DNA from: Anisus vortex
Lineage: Eukaryota > Mollusca > Gastropoda > Planorbidae
DNA: 64,000 nt
NCBI GenBank assembly: GCA_949126835.1
Contig: OX421497.1
Location: 42,430,226-42,494,225 of the forward strand
Direction: 5' to 3'
Positions 24,001 to 50,013 of the stretch are shown here, in pieces. Every line of letters begins with the position of its first letter. Within the stretch, counting starts at the first letter, position 1. Below the pieces are notes generated by a model, which saw only the letters and a list, made by a program, of their open reading frames with translations, was not told where the DNA came from and did no database searches. Made by a program: the position numbers and the translations under genes.

Positions 24001-26832
24001 TTACTTAAAAAGTAACAGATTTAATTTTAATATTCTAGGAAAGACCTATCCACCACATGGACAATGCAGGCATTAGTAGAAAATGAAGTATTTTTATTTT
24101 TATAAAGTCAATTTATAAATTGACAAAAAACTGACAAAAAAATATTGATATCAAAACAACTACAGTGGTATATCAGGTTACGAACTTAATTTGTTCCTGA
24201 ACTCAGTTTTTAACCTGAAATGTTCATAACCTGAAACATTGAAATCAATGCAATAAACTCACTCCGTTTCAAGAAAAAAGAAATTGTTCTATTTTTTAAC
24301 ATCCAGTCGTTTACCTGACAAATGAATAAGTTTACTTCACGTATTGAATAAAGAGAAAGAAAACAAAAAAAAAAACTTTAAAAGTTGCTTTTTAGTGATC
24401 CAGGTTAAGAGATTTTCAACTTCCTTTAAATTTTGAAGTCTTTACTTCTGCAGATTAGTTACCCATTTAGCCACTTTGAGTGATTTGAGTAACTCTTTTA
24501 TTCATTCTTTATGTGGTGTACTCATTAAGGATGTCACAAACATGAACGTCATTTACATAATTATTTCTTTCTTTACCTCCACTAATCTAAATTTGTGCTT
24601 CCTAGCAGCACCACAAGAGTTCTTCTAACTCTCATAATTGATGGGATTAACAAGGACAATAATGAGAGAAAAAAACTGAACAGAGTCCCACTGCTAAGAA
24701 ATCTGTTACTTCTGTGTAGTAAGACCAATGAAATCAAGGTTGGGCACACATATGCAAAACTACAATACTAGGTTAGAGCTAAGTACTGTGAGATCTTCAT
24801 TTCTACTGTAAGCAATCGTTTGTCTCCAACGTTAAGCCTTCCTATATGTCTCTCTTCATTTGTAATCCAAGGCACTGGTCGTAACCTGAGACAAACTTTT
24901 TTTTTTTTGTTCGTAACCTGAATTGTTCGTAACCTGAGGAGTTCGTAACCCAAGGTACCACTGTATCTATTTATGATTCTGATTTATGGGGACATTTAAA
25001 ATCTTTGAACAGTTTTATACAATTATACAATTAGGAAATAATTTCTATTTTACTACAGTACAAACACAGTTAGCATAATAAATTTTTGGCCAGAATCAGA
25101 TTAGACACATCCCATATTGATTTTGAGATGGAACTAAGGAGAAAGCTTCAGAGACAATGCTTAAAATTTTCAGTCTTCTCATTTTGGTAAAAAGAAAATT
25201 ACACCAAAATAAATTTTGCGGGTGAGAAGTGACAATGGTAGGTCTTGTCTTGTATAAATGTGTATAGAAGAAGTCTGTGTTACATTAACAATAAGATGAA
25301 TAAGTCTGGACAATGAAGTAAAGATTCATGAAGAGAAGTCATGAAATAATGAAATTTCTAACCTGGTACTAGAATTTGATGACAGGGCTATTTTGCCATT
25401 CAATGGTATGAGTGAACCATTTTCATTTCTTAACTGAAAGAGAACAATTTAGAACAGTAAAGAAATGTTTCAATACAACTGAAAACACACACATTTTTTT
25501 TATAAGTGTGATTGATTTATTAGAAGTAATTTCTGTTAGATTAACTATTGGTCCAAAGGACGTCTGATAAGAAAGTACTGTATCTTAAGTCCATTTAAAT
25601 TATTTGCTCTTAGCAGATAATGCTTTAGCAGTCTTACTATTTAATTATCAGAGTGTTTGTAAAGAAAAAAAATGAAGTGAATTTTCTATGAGTGTTTTCA
25701 CATATTTTTTTTTTACAAATTTGAGAAGAAAAGAAAACAGTGCATGCAATGTAGCCTTCCATGTTTATTGACACTTCTTTAAAGGTAGACGAACATGTGC
25801 AATAACATTGTGATGCTTTCAGTGGGGAACTCACTCTTAATATAAGGTCAGAGTCGTCCAAATGAAGTTTGGAATAGAGATTCTGAGCAACATCACAAAC
25901 TTTGTCATCTTCTTTCACAAATAAAGAAACAACTTCCTTGGCCTCATTCTCTGCAAATACATTTCTTTTATCAATTTATATTTAAAAACAAAATACTCAA
26001 AGCAATTAATGAAAGGGCATTAGTATAATATTAGAGAAGATCCTTCGCTAAAAAAATAAGCCACAGATAAATATAAATACACTTTCCTTGTTCCATATAT
26101 GCAATAACCTATTCATGTAAGTTATAAAGTAGGGATGTTAAATAATAATCAGAAATTTGATGAGTGGTTTATAAAGCGATTTGCTGGCAAGTTATCTTTT
26201 ACCTCAAGTGAGTCAAGTAGCACATGATTTTATTTATTGATTATTAAGAAGGATGGATTTGTCCTTGAAATCCTTTCGGATTCACTTGAATCAAGCCATT
26301 ATTAGATATGCTTTGCAAACAGTTATTATACTTTCTTTAAAATAATTCCTAGTTATCACTTTTTTTGCCATTGACTATTATAAATAATAATAATATTAAC
26401 GCAGGCTACAGGTGGAGTGGAGGAGGGGGTGCGGAATATTTTCTTCAATAGTGACAGTGCACTGACAGTTGAACACTAAACTATAAAGTAAAAATAAATA
26501 ATCAATTATAAAGAAAGCGCTTCTACTATATAAAATATCTAGTTGTGTACTATCCTAAAGGACTAAAGGATACTTAAATCTGTGACTGTTGATCGGATTT
26601 ATAAATTAAATGTATTCAGTCAGTTCTGAGAAAGTCAAACTCCACAATCACAATGCCACAGTCAGTCATTCATGCTACTATAAGCTAGTTAGCAGAAATA
26701 TCTAACATCTTATGGGATTATAATAATTAATTAAGGCGCCGATTTATATTATAATTGTTTTTGAAAGTGCAAACCATTTAAATCCAATCTTTTAACAGCC
26801 AATCTAACAACTTGTAACGACGAGTCAGCCAT
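9050..26832 (-). CDS. Seven-exon gene for a 176-residue protein with a coiled-coil C-terminus; not identified
   Basis: The exons, in gene order, are 26775-26832, 25835-25950, 25363-25433, 23820-23857, 23188-23267, 9601-9663 and 9050-9154. Every intron has GT..AG borders and all exon phases join without a stop, which is strong evidence for a real gene. The protein starts MADSSLQVVRLAVKR and ends KGMFVKNPLW. Residues about 20-95 (VVSLFVKEDDKVCDVAQNLY onward) look like a compact alpha/beta, possibly ubiquitin-like, domain. Residues about 105-165 are charged heptad-like coiled coil. No signal peptide or membrane segment is seen. The intron between exons 5 and 6 is 13.5 kb and holds the giant 32-bp array. 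The first donor (GTTTGC) is weak, so exon 1 is the least certain. I do not recognise the family well enough to assign a function. Confidence 0.85.
9210..9365 (-). mobile_element. tRNA-derived SINE, family A, 3' part
   Basis: On the minus strand it reads CTGACAT-like, TTAGTTGGG, GGCATTGTGCTGGC and CCACAGAAACTGG. These are the family A tail blocks also seen at 63540-63690. It lies in the last intron of the coiled-coil gene. An open frame through it merges with the last exon, but the splice acceptor at 9155-9156 excludes it from the mRNA. Confidence 0.75.
9744..21999. repeat. Giant 32-bp minisatellite with higher-order repeats
   Basis: About 383 copies of a 32-bp unit built on TTAATGTTCTCAAGSAGTTA followed by AAATGTGYAAAT. 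Two positions vary almost as binary sites: AAGGAG or AAGCAG, and GTGTAAAT or GTGCAAAT. Rare marker variants recur at a fixed distance. CTCTAG occurs at 11165, 12573 and 13821 and again at 15805, 17213 and 18461, exactly 4,640 bp (145 units) later. CATAAGG, CTCGAAC and TTGTCAAG markers repeat with the same spacing. The right end has a 1,024-bp period (AAGGAATT at 19841 and 20865) and a further pattern of about 192 bp. The last units are diverged (AATGCTCTC). The array lies wholly inside one intron. Confidence 0.98.
22061..22324 (+). mobile_element. Helitron-like non-autonomous element
   Basis: It begins with TC after an A and ends with CTAG before a T, as Helitron termini do. A short hairpin, GGTTC-TGGA-GGACC, lies about 13 bases before the CTAG. 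The length is 264 bp with no coding capacity. The assignment rests only on these termini. Confidence 0.5.
22530..22765 (-). mobile_element. tRNA-derived SINE, family A, near full length
   Basis: On the minus strand the head holds a tRNA-like segment with B-box GGCTCGAATCC, preceded by GGCGCACCAAAGG. The body carries TCCCGGGACTGG-like, AGCTCTGATAAATACC, TGACATTAGTT and GGCATTGTGCTGGCC blocks. The same order is seen in the plus-strand copy at 63428-63696. Confidence 0.85.
22778..23115. repeat. 67-bp tandem repeat, five copies
   Basis: Five nearly identical units carrying ACAAGTAAAGATGTTCATG and GTGTGCTGTGACTAGAGA. It directly follows the SINE at 22530-22765. It lies in the large intron, 72 bp past the splice donor of exon 5, and the short frames across it are not coding. 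Confidence 0.93.
24163..24963. mobile_element. Tc1/mariner- or pogo-type non-autonomous element
   Basis: The inverted ends are CAGTGGTATATCAGGTTACG and, from the other side, CAGTGGTACCTTGGGTTACG. The flanking TA at 24161-24162 and 24964-24965 is the target duplication of this superfamily. The ends contain internal repeats of GTTCGTAACCTGA. The 801-bp body has no transposase frame. It lies in an intron of the coiled-coil gene. Confidence 0.8.
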
Positions 26833-28292
26833 ATTTGTTTGCGATAGCAGCCAATTTTATTTAACTCTAAAATAAACGATTTAGTCATCTTCACTGAACT
26901 ATATGAAAATGGTGATAATGAAGTCATAGCCTTTTAACGGGGGTGATGTGGTCAGACTTCTTCATTAGTCATCCACGATCTAATGTGTGATGTAGGCTCT
27001 AAACTCTAAGTGGTTTGTAAACCATTTGGAAATACAGTTATTTTCAATAGTTGCCAACGTTGGGCAAGGCACAAAAACAGTAGCCAAAGAGAAAGGGCTT
27101 CACACTCTTCTCAAAATGACTCTTTTGTCTCAGAATTCCTAGTCTGGTGGGAGCTGTTCCACGTTGCAGGCGTGGGAAACTTAAGCACCCAGCAGGCACA
27201 GCACGTCGTATCGACGTGGCATGCCTGCTGGGCAAAGACTGTGATAAGGAGCCCAGATCCTTTGTTGGCAAATGTTTTGCAAACAATCTTATACATTACA
27301 GACTCTTCTTCTATAGAGAAGATTATTGCGTCCTACGCTAATCCGTGGTCCGAGTCTAGTCTTGCATTTTTATTAATGTTTTAAATGATGTCAAGTTACT
27401 GGTTTTCCTGGTTTGGTCAGGCAACCCATTCCATGCCCGAATGCCACTCGGGAAGAAAGAGTAGGCCTACTTACATGAATTTGTTCCCAGAAGATATAGA
27501 AGGTGCAGTGCCATCTTTGCAGCTGTACGTCAGTGAAGCTTATGATCGAACACATATATAGCTATCGTAACAAGGAGTGATGTGCTCAGACTTTGTGCTG
27601 CAGAGTTCTGCACCCTCTGAATCTGGTTTTGAGTCAAACGACTGTTACAGTCATCAAGTCTTTAACTGAACAAGAGAGGCGGTATTGGCTGTTCTCTTGT
27701 TAAGTCGATTAAATTAAAGAACAATAAATAAGGGAGATAATCCATTCAATTCCACAAGCGGCATATCCTACATTAGGCCCCATATTGTGTAAAATGGAGT
27801 TAAGTAATTAATTGTAAGCCTTTGGCCCAATGGTTTGAAATTTAGGTGTGTCTCTATGGGTGCTAATATAGTTATGAAAAGAGGATAATCAGAAGTGTGG
27901 GAGTGGGAGGCTGTTTTTTTCTTTCTCTCTAACAAATCGCCACAAGTTATTATGACAACATTAACTCATCATGTAGAATATACCACTGAACAACTTTCAA
28001 TTGACGATCTGTAAACATATTAAGCTATTATCTCGTATAGAAAGGGGAGAAAAATCCGTTAATACAAATTATCACCTTAATTATTTATAGCACTTGCTGA
28101 CTTAATGTTTTAGCTGTTTATAATTTCATGTAAATTATTATTCAGATAGTTCATTGCAGCTAAATTATTTTATCGTTATCTAGATCTGAAAATTTCGTAT
28201 GCCCATACATCCTTTTTGGCGGAATGCCGAAGGACTTTCCCCATACATAGGTGGGAAAACATTTATGGTTTTAATGTAATTATATTATTTTA
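26833..28292. other. 5' flank of the coiled-coil gene and spacer before the segmental duplication
   Basis: The first few hundred bases are presumably the promoter of the minus-strand gene; no clear TATA box stands out. About 27270-27350 is a reversed family B SINE tail (AGAAGATTATTGCGTCCTAC). About 27400-27470 is a dispersed repeat shared with 120-210 and 39235-39320. Short frames at 27010-27384 are not supported as exons. Confidence 0.5.
27270..27350 (-). mobile_element. SINE family B tail, reversed
   Basis: Read on the minus strand it gives GTAGGACGCAATAATCTTC then TATAGAAGAAGAGTCTGTAA. This corresponds closely to the plus-strand tail at 38725-38775, including the ACTCGG-like block upstream. 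Confidence 0.65.
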
Positions 28293-28311
28293 AGTTTAAT
28301 ACAAACGTCCA

Positions 28312-29245
28312 TGATTGGACACTTCTATGTCATTACTACCACTAGTACTGATTATGAATTGGACACTTCTATGTCATTACTACCACTAGTACTGATTATG
28401 AATTGGACACTTCTATGCCATTACTAATTACTACCACTCGTACTGATTAAGAAATGGACAATTCTATGTCATTACTACCACTAGTACTGATTATGAATTG
28501 GACACTTCAATGCCATTACTACCACTCGTACTGATTAAGAATTGGACACTTCTATGTCATTGTTACTGCTAGTACTGATTATGAATTGGACACTTCTATG
28601 CCATTACTACCACTCGTACTGATTATGAATTGGACACTTCTATGCCATTGTTACTGCTAGTACTGATTATGAATTGGACACTTCTATGTCATTACTAGCA
28701 CTAGTACTGATTATGAATTGGACACTTCTATGTCATTACTAGCACTAGTACTGATTATGAATTGGACACTTCTATGTCATTACTAGCACTAGTACTGATT
28801 ATGAATTGGACACTTCTATGTCATTACTAGCACTAGTACTGATTAAGAATTGGACACTTCTATGTCATTGTTACTGCTAGTACTGATTATGAATTGGACA
28901 CTTCTATGTCATTACTAGCACTAGTACTGATTATGAATTGGACACTTCTATGTCATTACTACCACTAGTACTGATTATGAATTGGACACTTCTATGCCAT
29001 TACTAATTACTACCACTCGTACTGATTAAGAAATGGACAATTCTATGTCATTACTACCACTAGTACTGATTATGAATTGGACACTTCAATGCCATTACTA
29101 CCACTCGTACTGATTAAGAATTGGACACTTCTATGTCATTGTTACTGCTAGTACTGATTATGAATTGGACACTTCTATGCCATTACTACCACTCGTACTG
29201 ATTATGAATTGGACACTTCTATGCCATTGTTACTGCTAGTACTAA
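28312..29245. repeat. 44-bp minisatellite, copy-1 specific
   Basis: About 21 copies of a 44-bp unit with ATTGGACACTTCTATGTCAT and a CACTAGTACTGATTATGA half. A few units are extended by ATTACTA. The partner site in copy 2 (about 48431-48475) has exactly one unit between the same flanks, so the array grew after the duplication, or collapsed in the other copy. Confidence 0.95.
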
Positions 29246-31343
29246 TAAAATATCTCTATACACAAGTCAACTAAAAGGAAATACTCCCTCTGCGGAGGTG
29301 GATGAATAAACTTTTTATAGGGGATCGCATGACCAGCACAATTTTACGATTCCCAATATGTGTGGGCATGGCATACACAACACATTAGAGCCATATTCAA
29401 ACACACTATAATCTACGGGGGAAATAATTTACTTGAACAGAAACACCTCGGAAAAGCTTTTTCCAATGCTCTATTAACAGAACACCACACACATGCAGAT
29501 ATGTTTTTAAAAAATACAGCAAGTAATATGTAAGAATAAAACAGGCACATTATAACGTCAAGTCATCAAGCAAACATTCACAAATTAAAAACAATGGCAA
29601 GTTTTTAAAGTTTATTTTTTTCTCACAAGTATTCCAATGTCAAATTTCAACACAAAACTCATCTCTCACACACTCAAAAAAAAAAACAACATTGGGAGGA
29701 GGGGGATATCAACTGAATAAACCAACATTTATATTTAGATTGAGGAAAAAAAAATGTGTCTAAACAAAACAATAGTAGTCAATTCATTTGTTTACCATCA
29801 CTACTTAACTTAGTTGTACAATTCAATCAAACAACTTAACATTACTAACAACATTTTCTAAGGGTAAGCCAAAAGTTATGAATATTTGCAGAAAAAAAAA
29901 GAAGTGTTTCACAGCCTGGTCTATTCAATTCACAATAAACTGATAACATTCACACTCTAAACATCCTACAAAACTTTCTCTATTGTGTCTTGCTGCTTTT
30001 TTGTTTCTCTCTTCTTATCAATTGTTAAGTTAACAATTCCAGTAGTGGTTATTGTAATATTCATTAAACACACTATAACAATAACAGACATAATAATGCC
30101 AAGACAATATACCCTTGAGATACCAAAGACAAAACAAATTTAATTTATATATATATATGTATCTATAAAAGAGAACAGGGGTAGAGAGAGATGTGAACTG
30201 AAACAAAAATAAATAAAGGAACAAACTATGAGATGAAATAAAACAGCTGGCGAGCTGGAATCAAAAACACACAAACACACAAAAAAAATAGCCTAAAATT
30301 TCTAATGACTTTAACACAAAATTTCCAACACACACACACGCGAGAGACTTTTTTTTTTGACACACAAACTTTTGGGAGTTGGAGCAACAAAAACAGTCAG
30401 ATAATGCGTTTGTTGAAAGTGTGAGGCAGAGAGAGAACAAAATGACAGATCACACTTTGTAAAAAAGAAAAGACACCAGAAAGTCAGTGTACTGAAGAAA
30501 ACCAAACACTCATCAATAAACCAACTAAAAGAACGTACTACCTTCACAGTAAGGTCAAATAGACTACTACTGGATTTTTAATAATAAAGACTACTGGGTT
30601 TTTAATAATATCAGCTCAATTGACTTGTTCCCCCACGTTTTTTTTATATTTTTTTTTGTGTGAATAGACGCACCTTTTTTTAAAAAATAAGAACTACAAC
30701 TTTTTATCAGCTAAGCATAAAGTGTCAAACGTTGGCTATGAAACAGCTAAATACATTCAAATCCAACAGCCAATAGTTTAAATTTGATTTCTTTGTCATT
30801 TGTAATAAAAAAAAATGAAATGGCATAAAGCACACATTTATATTTAAATGTACAATCACAGCTTTTAATAGCCGACAGGATTTTTTTTTCTTGTTGAAAA
30901 TTTTGGTTTTGACATGTCAATTTAAAACAAAATAGCATTTAGATTAAATTAAGCCTTGTGATATGGGAAAAATAAAAAGATAATGTAACAATTAAACTCA
31001 TTTTGTAGAAAAACTCTAATTAATAATAAATGGCTTCTGACGCTTATTAAAAAAATGAAAATCTAATAACCGTAAACAAGCTTGATTTCTTTAACATAAG
31101 GAAACCTTCATTAAAACTGACACAATATTAAAAAAAAACTACATAATGCAAAGAAGATATAAATAAAGATATCTTTTTTTGGCTCTTAACTAGTAGACTA
31201 CATGCCTTCCCATTTCAATATAATTAACGTGTTGCAAAATTAACAGAATATTGTCATTAAATTAATAAATTTTTTGTTGTTGTTGACAATTATTTCTAAA
31301 CAGACAAGACTCGGGTTATGATAGAAGTATGAAGGGGCTAACA
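29246..31343. other. Region downstream of the copy-1 E2 gene, probable 3' UTR and flank
   Basis: This lies beyond the stop codon of the minus-strand E2 and is well conserved with 48476-51710. The short open frames here have counterparts in copy 2 broken by indels, so I do not call them genes. A CA/AC-rich tract lies near 30270-30340. Confidence 0.55.
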
Positions 31344-37439
<6,096 letters not shown>

Positions 37440-38202
37440 TTCGCCACCTGTACCTATGATAGAGCTGCGCCTCAACCTAGTGAAGAGATTTTTAAAACAT
37501 GTAATCCAGCTTCCTTATATCAATATCATGTCAACATGTGAATGATGTGTATTTTTGGAAAAATATATGACACCATATAAGCCTGCTATAATTATTCTAC
37601 TGAAAAATAAGTTTAGCTGATAGTCTATAGGGCCTATGTAAAATGTAGAATTCATTAGTTATTAAAAGGCATTACTATTAGGCCCTACTTAAACTTAATT
37701 TAACTTAAATAAATCACAACATCAAGTCAAGCCCAAGGGTGGTTATAAAAAAGCATAAATATAGTAGGCCTAATAATAGTGGTACCGGGGTAAGCAATCA
37801 GTGTCTAGAATAAACAAACATAAACACTACAATCACTTAAATAGTCTACAAGCAAATATTTTAGTCCATGACTATATAAATACTGTTATCTAAACTGTGA
37901 CTCGTAGCCTAATTCCTAATTATGGACCATATTTTAATTGATTATATAAGACTTAAAAAAGGAAATTTAAAAAAAACATCAGTCACAGATACTTTGTATG
38001 ACACCCTTTACGTATTCACAGACTAGGTCGTTATTATATATATTAATGTGTTTGAAATAATATTTTGCTAAATTAATATATATCAGTCACAAAAGTAAGA
38101 TAAGATAAGGGTGCCTTATTTTGTTTCACAAACTAAGTACCGATGATTAACAGTCAAATTTTTGAATAGTTCCTTTTTCTCGAGCTTGTGACTAAGATCA
38201 AA
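37440..38202. promoter_or_regulatory. Shared intergenic region between head-to-head E2 and SDR genes, copy 1
   Basis: Only 763 bp separate the two start codons, which face away from each other, so a bidirectional promoter is likely. No obvious TATA box lies close to either start. The sequences next to each start are conserved with copy 2: GCGCCTCAACCTAGTGAAG beside the E2, and CACAAACTAAGTACCG and CTCGAG beside the SDR. Confidence 0.6.
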
Positions 38203-46139
<7,937 letters not shown>

Positions 46140-46189
46140 CAAGATTTTTCTTTTTCATTTGTGGACTTAAAAACATGGTTTTATCGTAC

Positions 46190-46195
46190 AATAAA
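46190..46195 (+). promoter_or_regulatory. Polyadenylation signal AATAAA of the copy-1 SDR gene
   Basis: AATAAA lies 228 bp after the stop codon, followed by a T-rich stretch with TGTATTTTTTATTTGTT. Another AATAAA occurs at about 46623, so a longer 3' end is possible. Confidence 0.6.
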
Positions 46196-46784
46196 GATTG
46201 TATTTTTTATTTGTTAGTTGATCCAATTGTACTTTGCAGTATTATCATTATCACAATATGTTTTTTACTATTTTACATAAGTCAGTACTAGATGCTTCAC
46301 ACAATTCTATGAGGGTTAGTGACATTTTCTTACATGAACATTTGCATAATAATGTTTTCTTCTCTCTTGATATATTTCTATGATATTTCTATGAAACTGC
46401 TGAAAGTATATATAATATACTTTTGTTTTCTTTTTCTGAGTGGTATCTTCCTCTTTATGCTATGGGTCACAAATGAAAGAGTTTGATCTGCTAGAAAAAA
46501 AACATTTTGCTTTCCATTCTTGTTGTTTTGGCTGTTTGGTTTGGTTGTTTGTCAGTAATCTTGGATTATGTTGACAACTGGCAATGCATTTATTGTACAA
46601 TGATTTTATATTATCAATTTTGAATAAAACATAGTATGGATTTAATCAGAATAAATACTGGGAAAATATATTGTAATATTTCTTTTTTTTTTTATGAAGA
46701 AAAAATTGTATGCAGCAAAATATTTATCTTCAACTTTAAAAATTAAATTTTAAAAAGCATAGCACTAACTCAATAGACGGTTAG
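46196..46784. other. 3' flank of the copy-1 SDR gene
   Basis: AT-rich sequence. No gene, exon or recognisable element is supported. Confidence 0.5.
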
Positions 46785-47797
46785 TCAAAATACTGATTCA
46801 GCATGTTCAAAACACTGATTCAGCATGTTCAAAGAACTGATTCAGCATGTTCAAAACACTGATTCAGCATGTTCAAAACACTGATTCAGCATGTTCAAAA
46901 CACTGATTCAGCATGTTCAAAACGCTGATTCAGCATGTTCAAAACACTGATTCAGCTTGTTCAAAACACTGATTCGGCATGTTCAAAACACTGATTCAGC
47001 ATGTTCAAAACACTGATTCAGCATGTTCAAAACACTGATTCAGCATGTTCAAAACACTGATTCAGCATGTTCAAAACACTGATTCAGTATGTTCAAAACA
47101 CTGATTCAGCATGTTCAAAACACTGATTCAGCATGTTCAAAACACTGATTGAGCATGTTCAAAACTCTGATTCTGTATGTTCAAAACACTGATTCAGCAT
47201 GTTCAAAACACTGATTCAGTATGTTCAAAACACTGATTCAGTATGTTCAAAACACTGATTCAGCATGTTCAAAACACTGATTCAGCATGTTCAAAACACT
47301 GATTCTGTATGTTCAAAACACTGATTCTGCATGTTCAAAACACTGATTCTGCATGTTCAAAACACTGATTCAGTATGTTCAAAACACTGATTCTGCATGT
47401 TCAAAACACTGATTCAGCATGTTCAAAACACTGATTCAGCATGTTCAAAACACTGATTCAGCATGTTCAAAACACTGATTCAGCATGTTCAAAACGCTGA
47501 TTCGACTTGTTCAAAACACTGATTCAGTATGTTCAAAACACTGATTCAGCATGTTCAAAACACTGATTCAGCATGTTCAAAACACTGATTCGACTTGTTC
47601 AAAACACTGATTCAGCATGTTCAAAACACTGATTCAGCATGTTCTAAACACTGATTCAGTATGTTCAAAACGCTGATTCGACTTGTTCAAAACACTGATT
47701 CAGCCTGTTCAAAACACTGATTCAGCCTGTTCAAAACACTGATTCAGCATGTTCAATACACTGATTCAGCATGTTCAAAACACTGATTCAGCATGTT
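46785..47797. repeat. 22-bp minisatellite
   Basis: About 46 copies of ACTGATTCAGCATGTTCAAA AC. Variants include CAGTATG, CTGTATG and CGACTTG, the last in some clustered units near 47500-47700. It lies between the two segmental copies. Whether copy 2 has a partner cannot be seen. Confidence 0.96.
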
Positions 47798-48410
47798 AAG
47801 AAAACATTTTCCTGGAAAGCCGAAGCTATCATAAAATGTAGAACAGCATAAAATGACCATAAACTAATTTAATGATAAATACCGGTACTTTGACACTTTA
47901 ATTTTAATGGAGAAAAAAGGGTTTAAATGGTATAGTAATATAAACGCAAATTCTTTTTAAAAATCTGTTTACACTGTTAAACTATCTTTACTCTAGAGTT
48001 ATACACTTTTTAAAAATCTGCCCTGTTTAATTATCTTTACTTAATGGTTATAAACTTCTAAATAAATGCTTTTTGATTATGTCAAAATTTAATCTTCAGT
48101 ATTTTTGGGAAGATGGGAGAAGGGCAATGATTTATCTCTTCCGCCTCACCCCACAATGGCTAGTAATACTACTAGTAATGCTTGTTAGCTTTATTGCCCC
48201 CGCTTGCATTTCAAGTTCATAACAACAAATATGTAATTAATATTTTCATCGAAAGTAATCTAATAAAATAAAGCACTGCTAAATCTCTCTAACACAGTTC
48301 AAACTCAGTGGGTGAATATGAATATATCTCTGATTTTGATGGATTTCTCACCCCTTGATTAACTCCCAATTCCTTAAAGACTGTCGTTTTTTTAAAGTAT
48401 AGTCTTCTTA
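47798..48410. other. Spacer before segmental copy 2
   Basis: AT-rich single-copy-looking sequence. No gene is supported. It shows no clear match to the sequence just before copy 1. Confidence 0.5.
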
Positions 48411-48947
48411 AGTTCAATACAAATGTCCATGATTGGACACTTCTATGTCATTGTTACCACTAGTACTAATAAAATATCTCTATGCACAAGTTAACTAAAA
48501 GGTAATACTCCCTATGTGGAGGTGGATGAAAAAAACTTTTTATTGGCTTCACAACACAAGGGGATCATATCGTCCGCACAATTGTACCATTCCATTCATG
48601 TGTGGGTGTGGCATACATATCACATTCAAACATACTATAATCTACGGGGAAATAATTTACTAGAATTAAACACAAGCTCCTCTAAAACACTTTTTCCAAT
48701 GCTCTATCAACAGAACACTACACACATGCAAATATATTATAAAGAAAACAACATGAAAAAAAAAAAACAGCCACATTATGACAACAAGGAAACATTCACA
48801 AATTAAAAACAATGGCAAGTTTTTAAAGTTTATTTTTTTCTCACAAGTATTCCAATGTCAAATTTCAACACAAAACTCATCTCTCACACACTCAAAAAGA
48901 AAACATTGGGAGGAGGGGGGATATCAACTGAATAAACCAACATTAAG

Positions 48948-49719
48948 ATTTAGATCACAGGTTCTCAACGGGGGCGATTAGAAGCTTTAGGGGGGCGATA
49001 ACATTCCCGGGGGCGATTGGGGGGCGATGAAGGGCAAGTGGGCGGTACATACGTACCTGCTATAATTTCAACAACTCAGCTATTTGAATCGATTAGTTTT
49101 TCGATGAAATATGATGTAAACGCAAGTGCTACTAAATATCTGATATCTCCCAACAGTAGGCATACATATTATTGAACAATAAATAAGAATCGCAATGACT
49201 TTTCGATGAAGTAGGGGGGGGGGGGGTCAGTATTTGGCAAATATGGTACGCGGCCGTCTCGTCTTATGGTTGGTTCACCTGACTGTCGCCTTAACATCTG
49301 CTAATATTACTCTTATATTACTCTTTTGATGTTTTACCGAGATGTCCTTTAATGCGTTTGAATCCTTTGTAAAGAGATAACCACAATAGCTGAGCGGTAG
49401 AGATACGTAGTAATTATACAAACTGGGTAGTAATTAAAATGCTTGAAAATATTCATATAAAGTCTTTAGTCATATAATATTTATACAATTTTCAAATAAT
49501 TTTCACAGTTCTATCATATCATTTCAAAGTTATAAATGCAAGCCATTAAATTTTTTACAAAAGAAAACAAATTGAAATATTACCTAAAATGAAAAGGGTT
49601 AATTATCTCCCTTTAATTAACAAATGTTTCCGCTAAAATTAAGTTGGGGGGCGGTGAGCGGAAAAAAAATGTAAAAGGGGGCGGTGAGCCGAAAAAGGTT
49701 GAGAACCTATGATTTAGAT
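48948..49719. mobile_element. hAT-type element with perfect 8-bp target duplication, copy-2 specific
   Basis: The body 48956-49711 starts CACAGGTTCTCAACG and ends CGTTGAGAACC-type inverted sequence finishing GGTTGAGAACCTATG. These ends resemble Charlie-like hAT termini. ATTTAGAT is repeated exactly on both sides, and copy 1 has a single ATTTAGAT at the same place (about 29733). Subterminal GGGGGCGAT and GGGGGCGGTGAG blocks recur. No transposase frame is seen. Confidence 0.93.
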
Positions 49720-50013
49720 TAAGAAAAAAAAATGTGTCTAAACAAACAATAGTAGTCAATTCATTTGTTTACCATCACTACTTAACTTAGTTGTACAATT
49801 CAATCAAACAACTTAACAGTACTAATACTAATAGCATTTTCTTGTTGCTTGCTGCTTTTTGTTTCTCTCTTCTTATCAATTGTTAAGTTAACAATTCCAG
49901 TAGTGGTTATTGTGATATTCATTAAACACACTATAACAATAACGGACATAATAATGTCAAGACAATATAACCTTGAGATACCAAAAACAACACAAATGTA
50001 ATTTATATATATA

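Noticed and set aside
27010..27384. Plus-strand frame of 124 codons near 27 kb
   Set aside because: The right part is a reversed SINE tail, and frames of similar length occur on the other strand. No splice or family evidence was found.
30311..30938. Minus-strand open frames near 30.3-30.9 kb with relatives at 50.6-51.3 kb
   Set aside because: The similarity is due to the segmental duplication. The frames differ by indels between copies and show no codon constraint.
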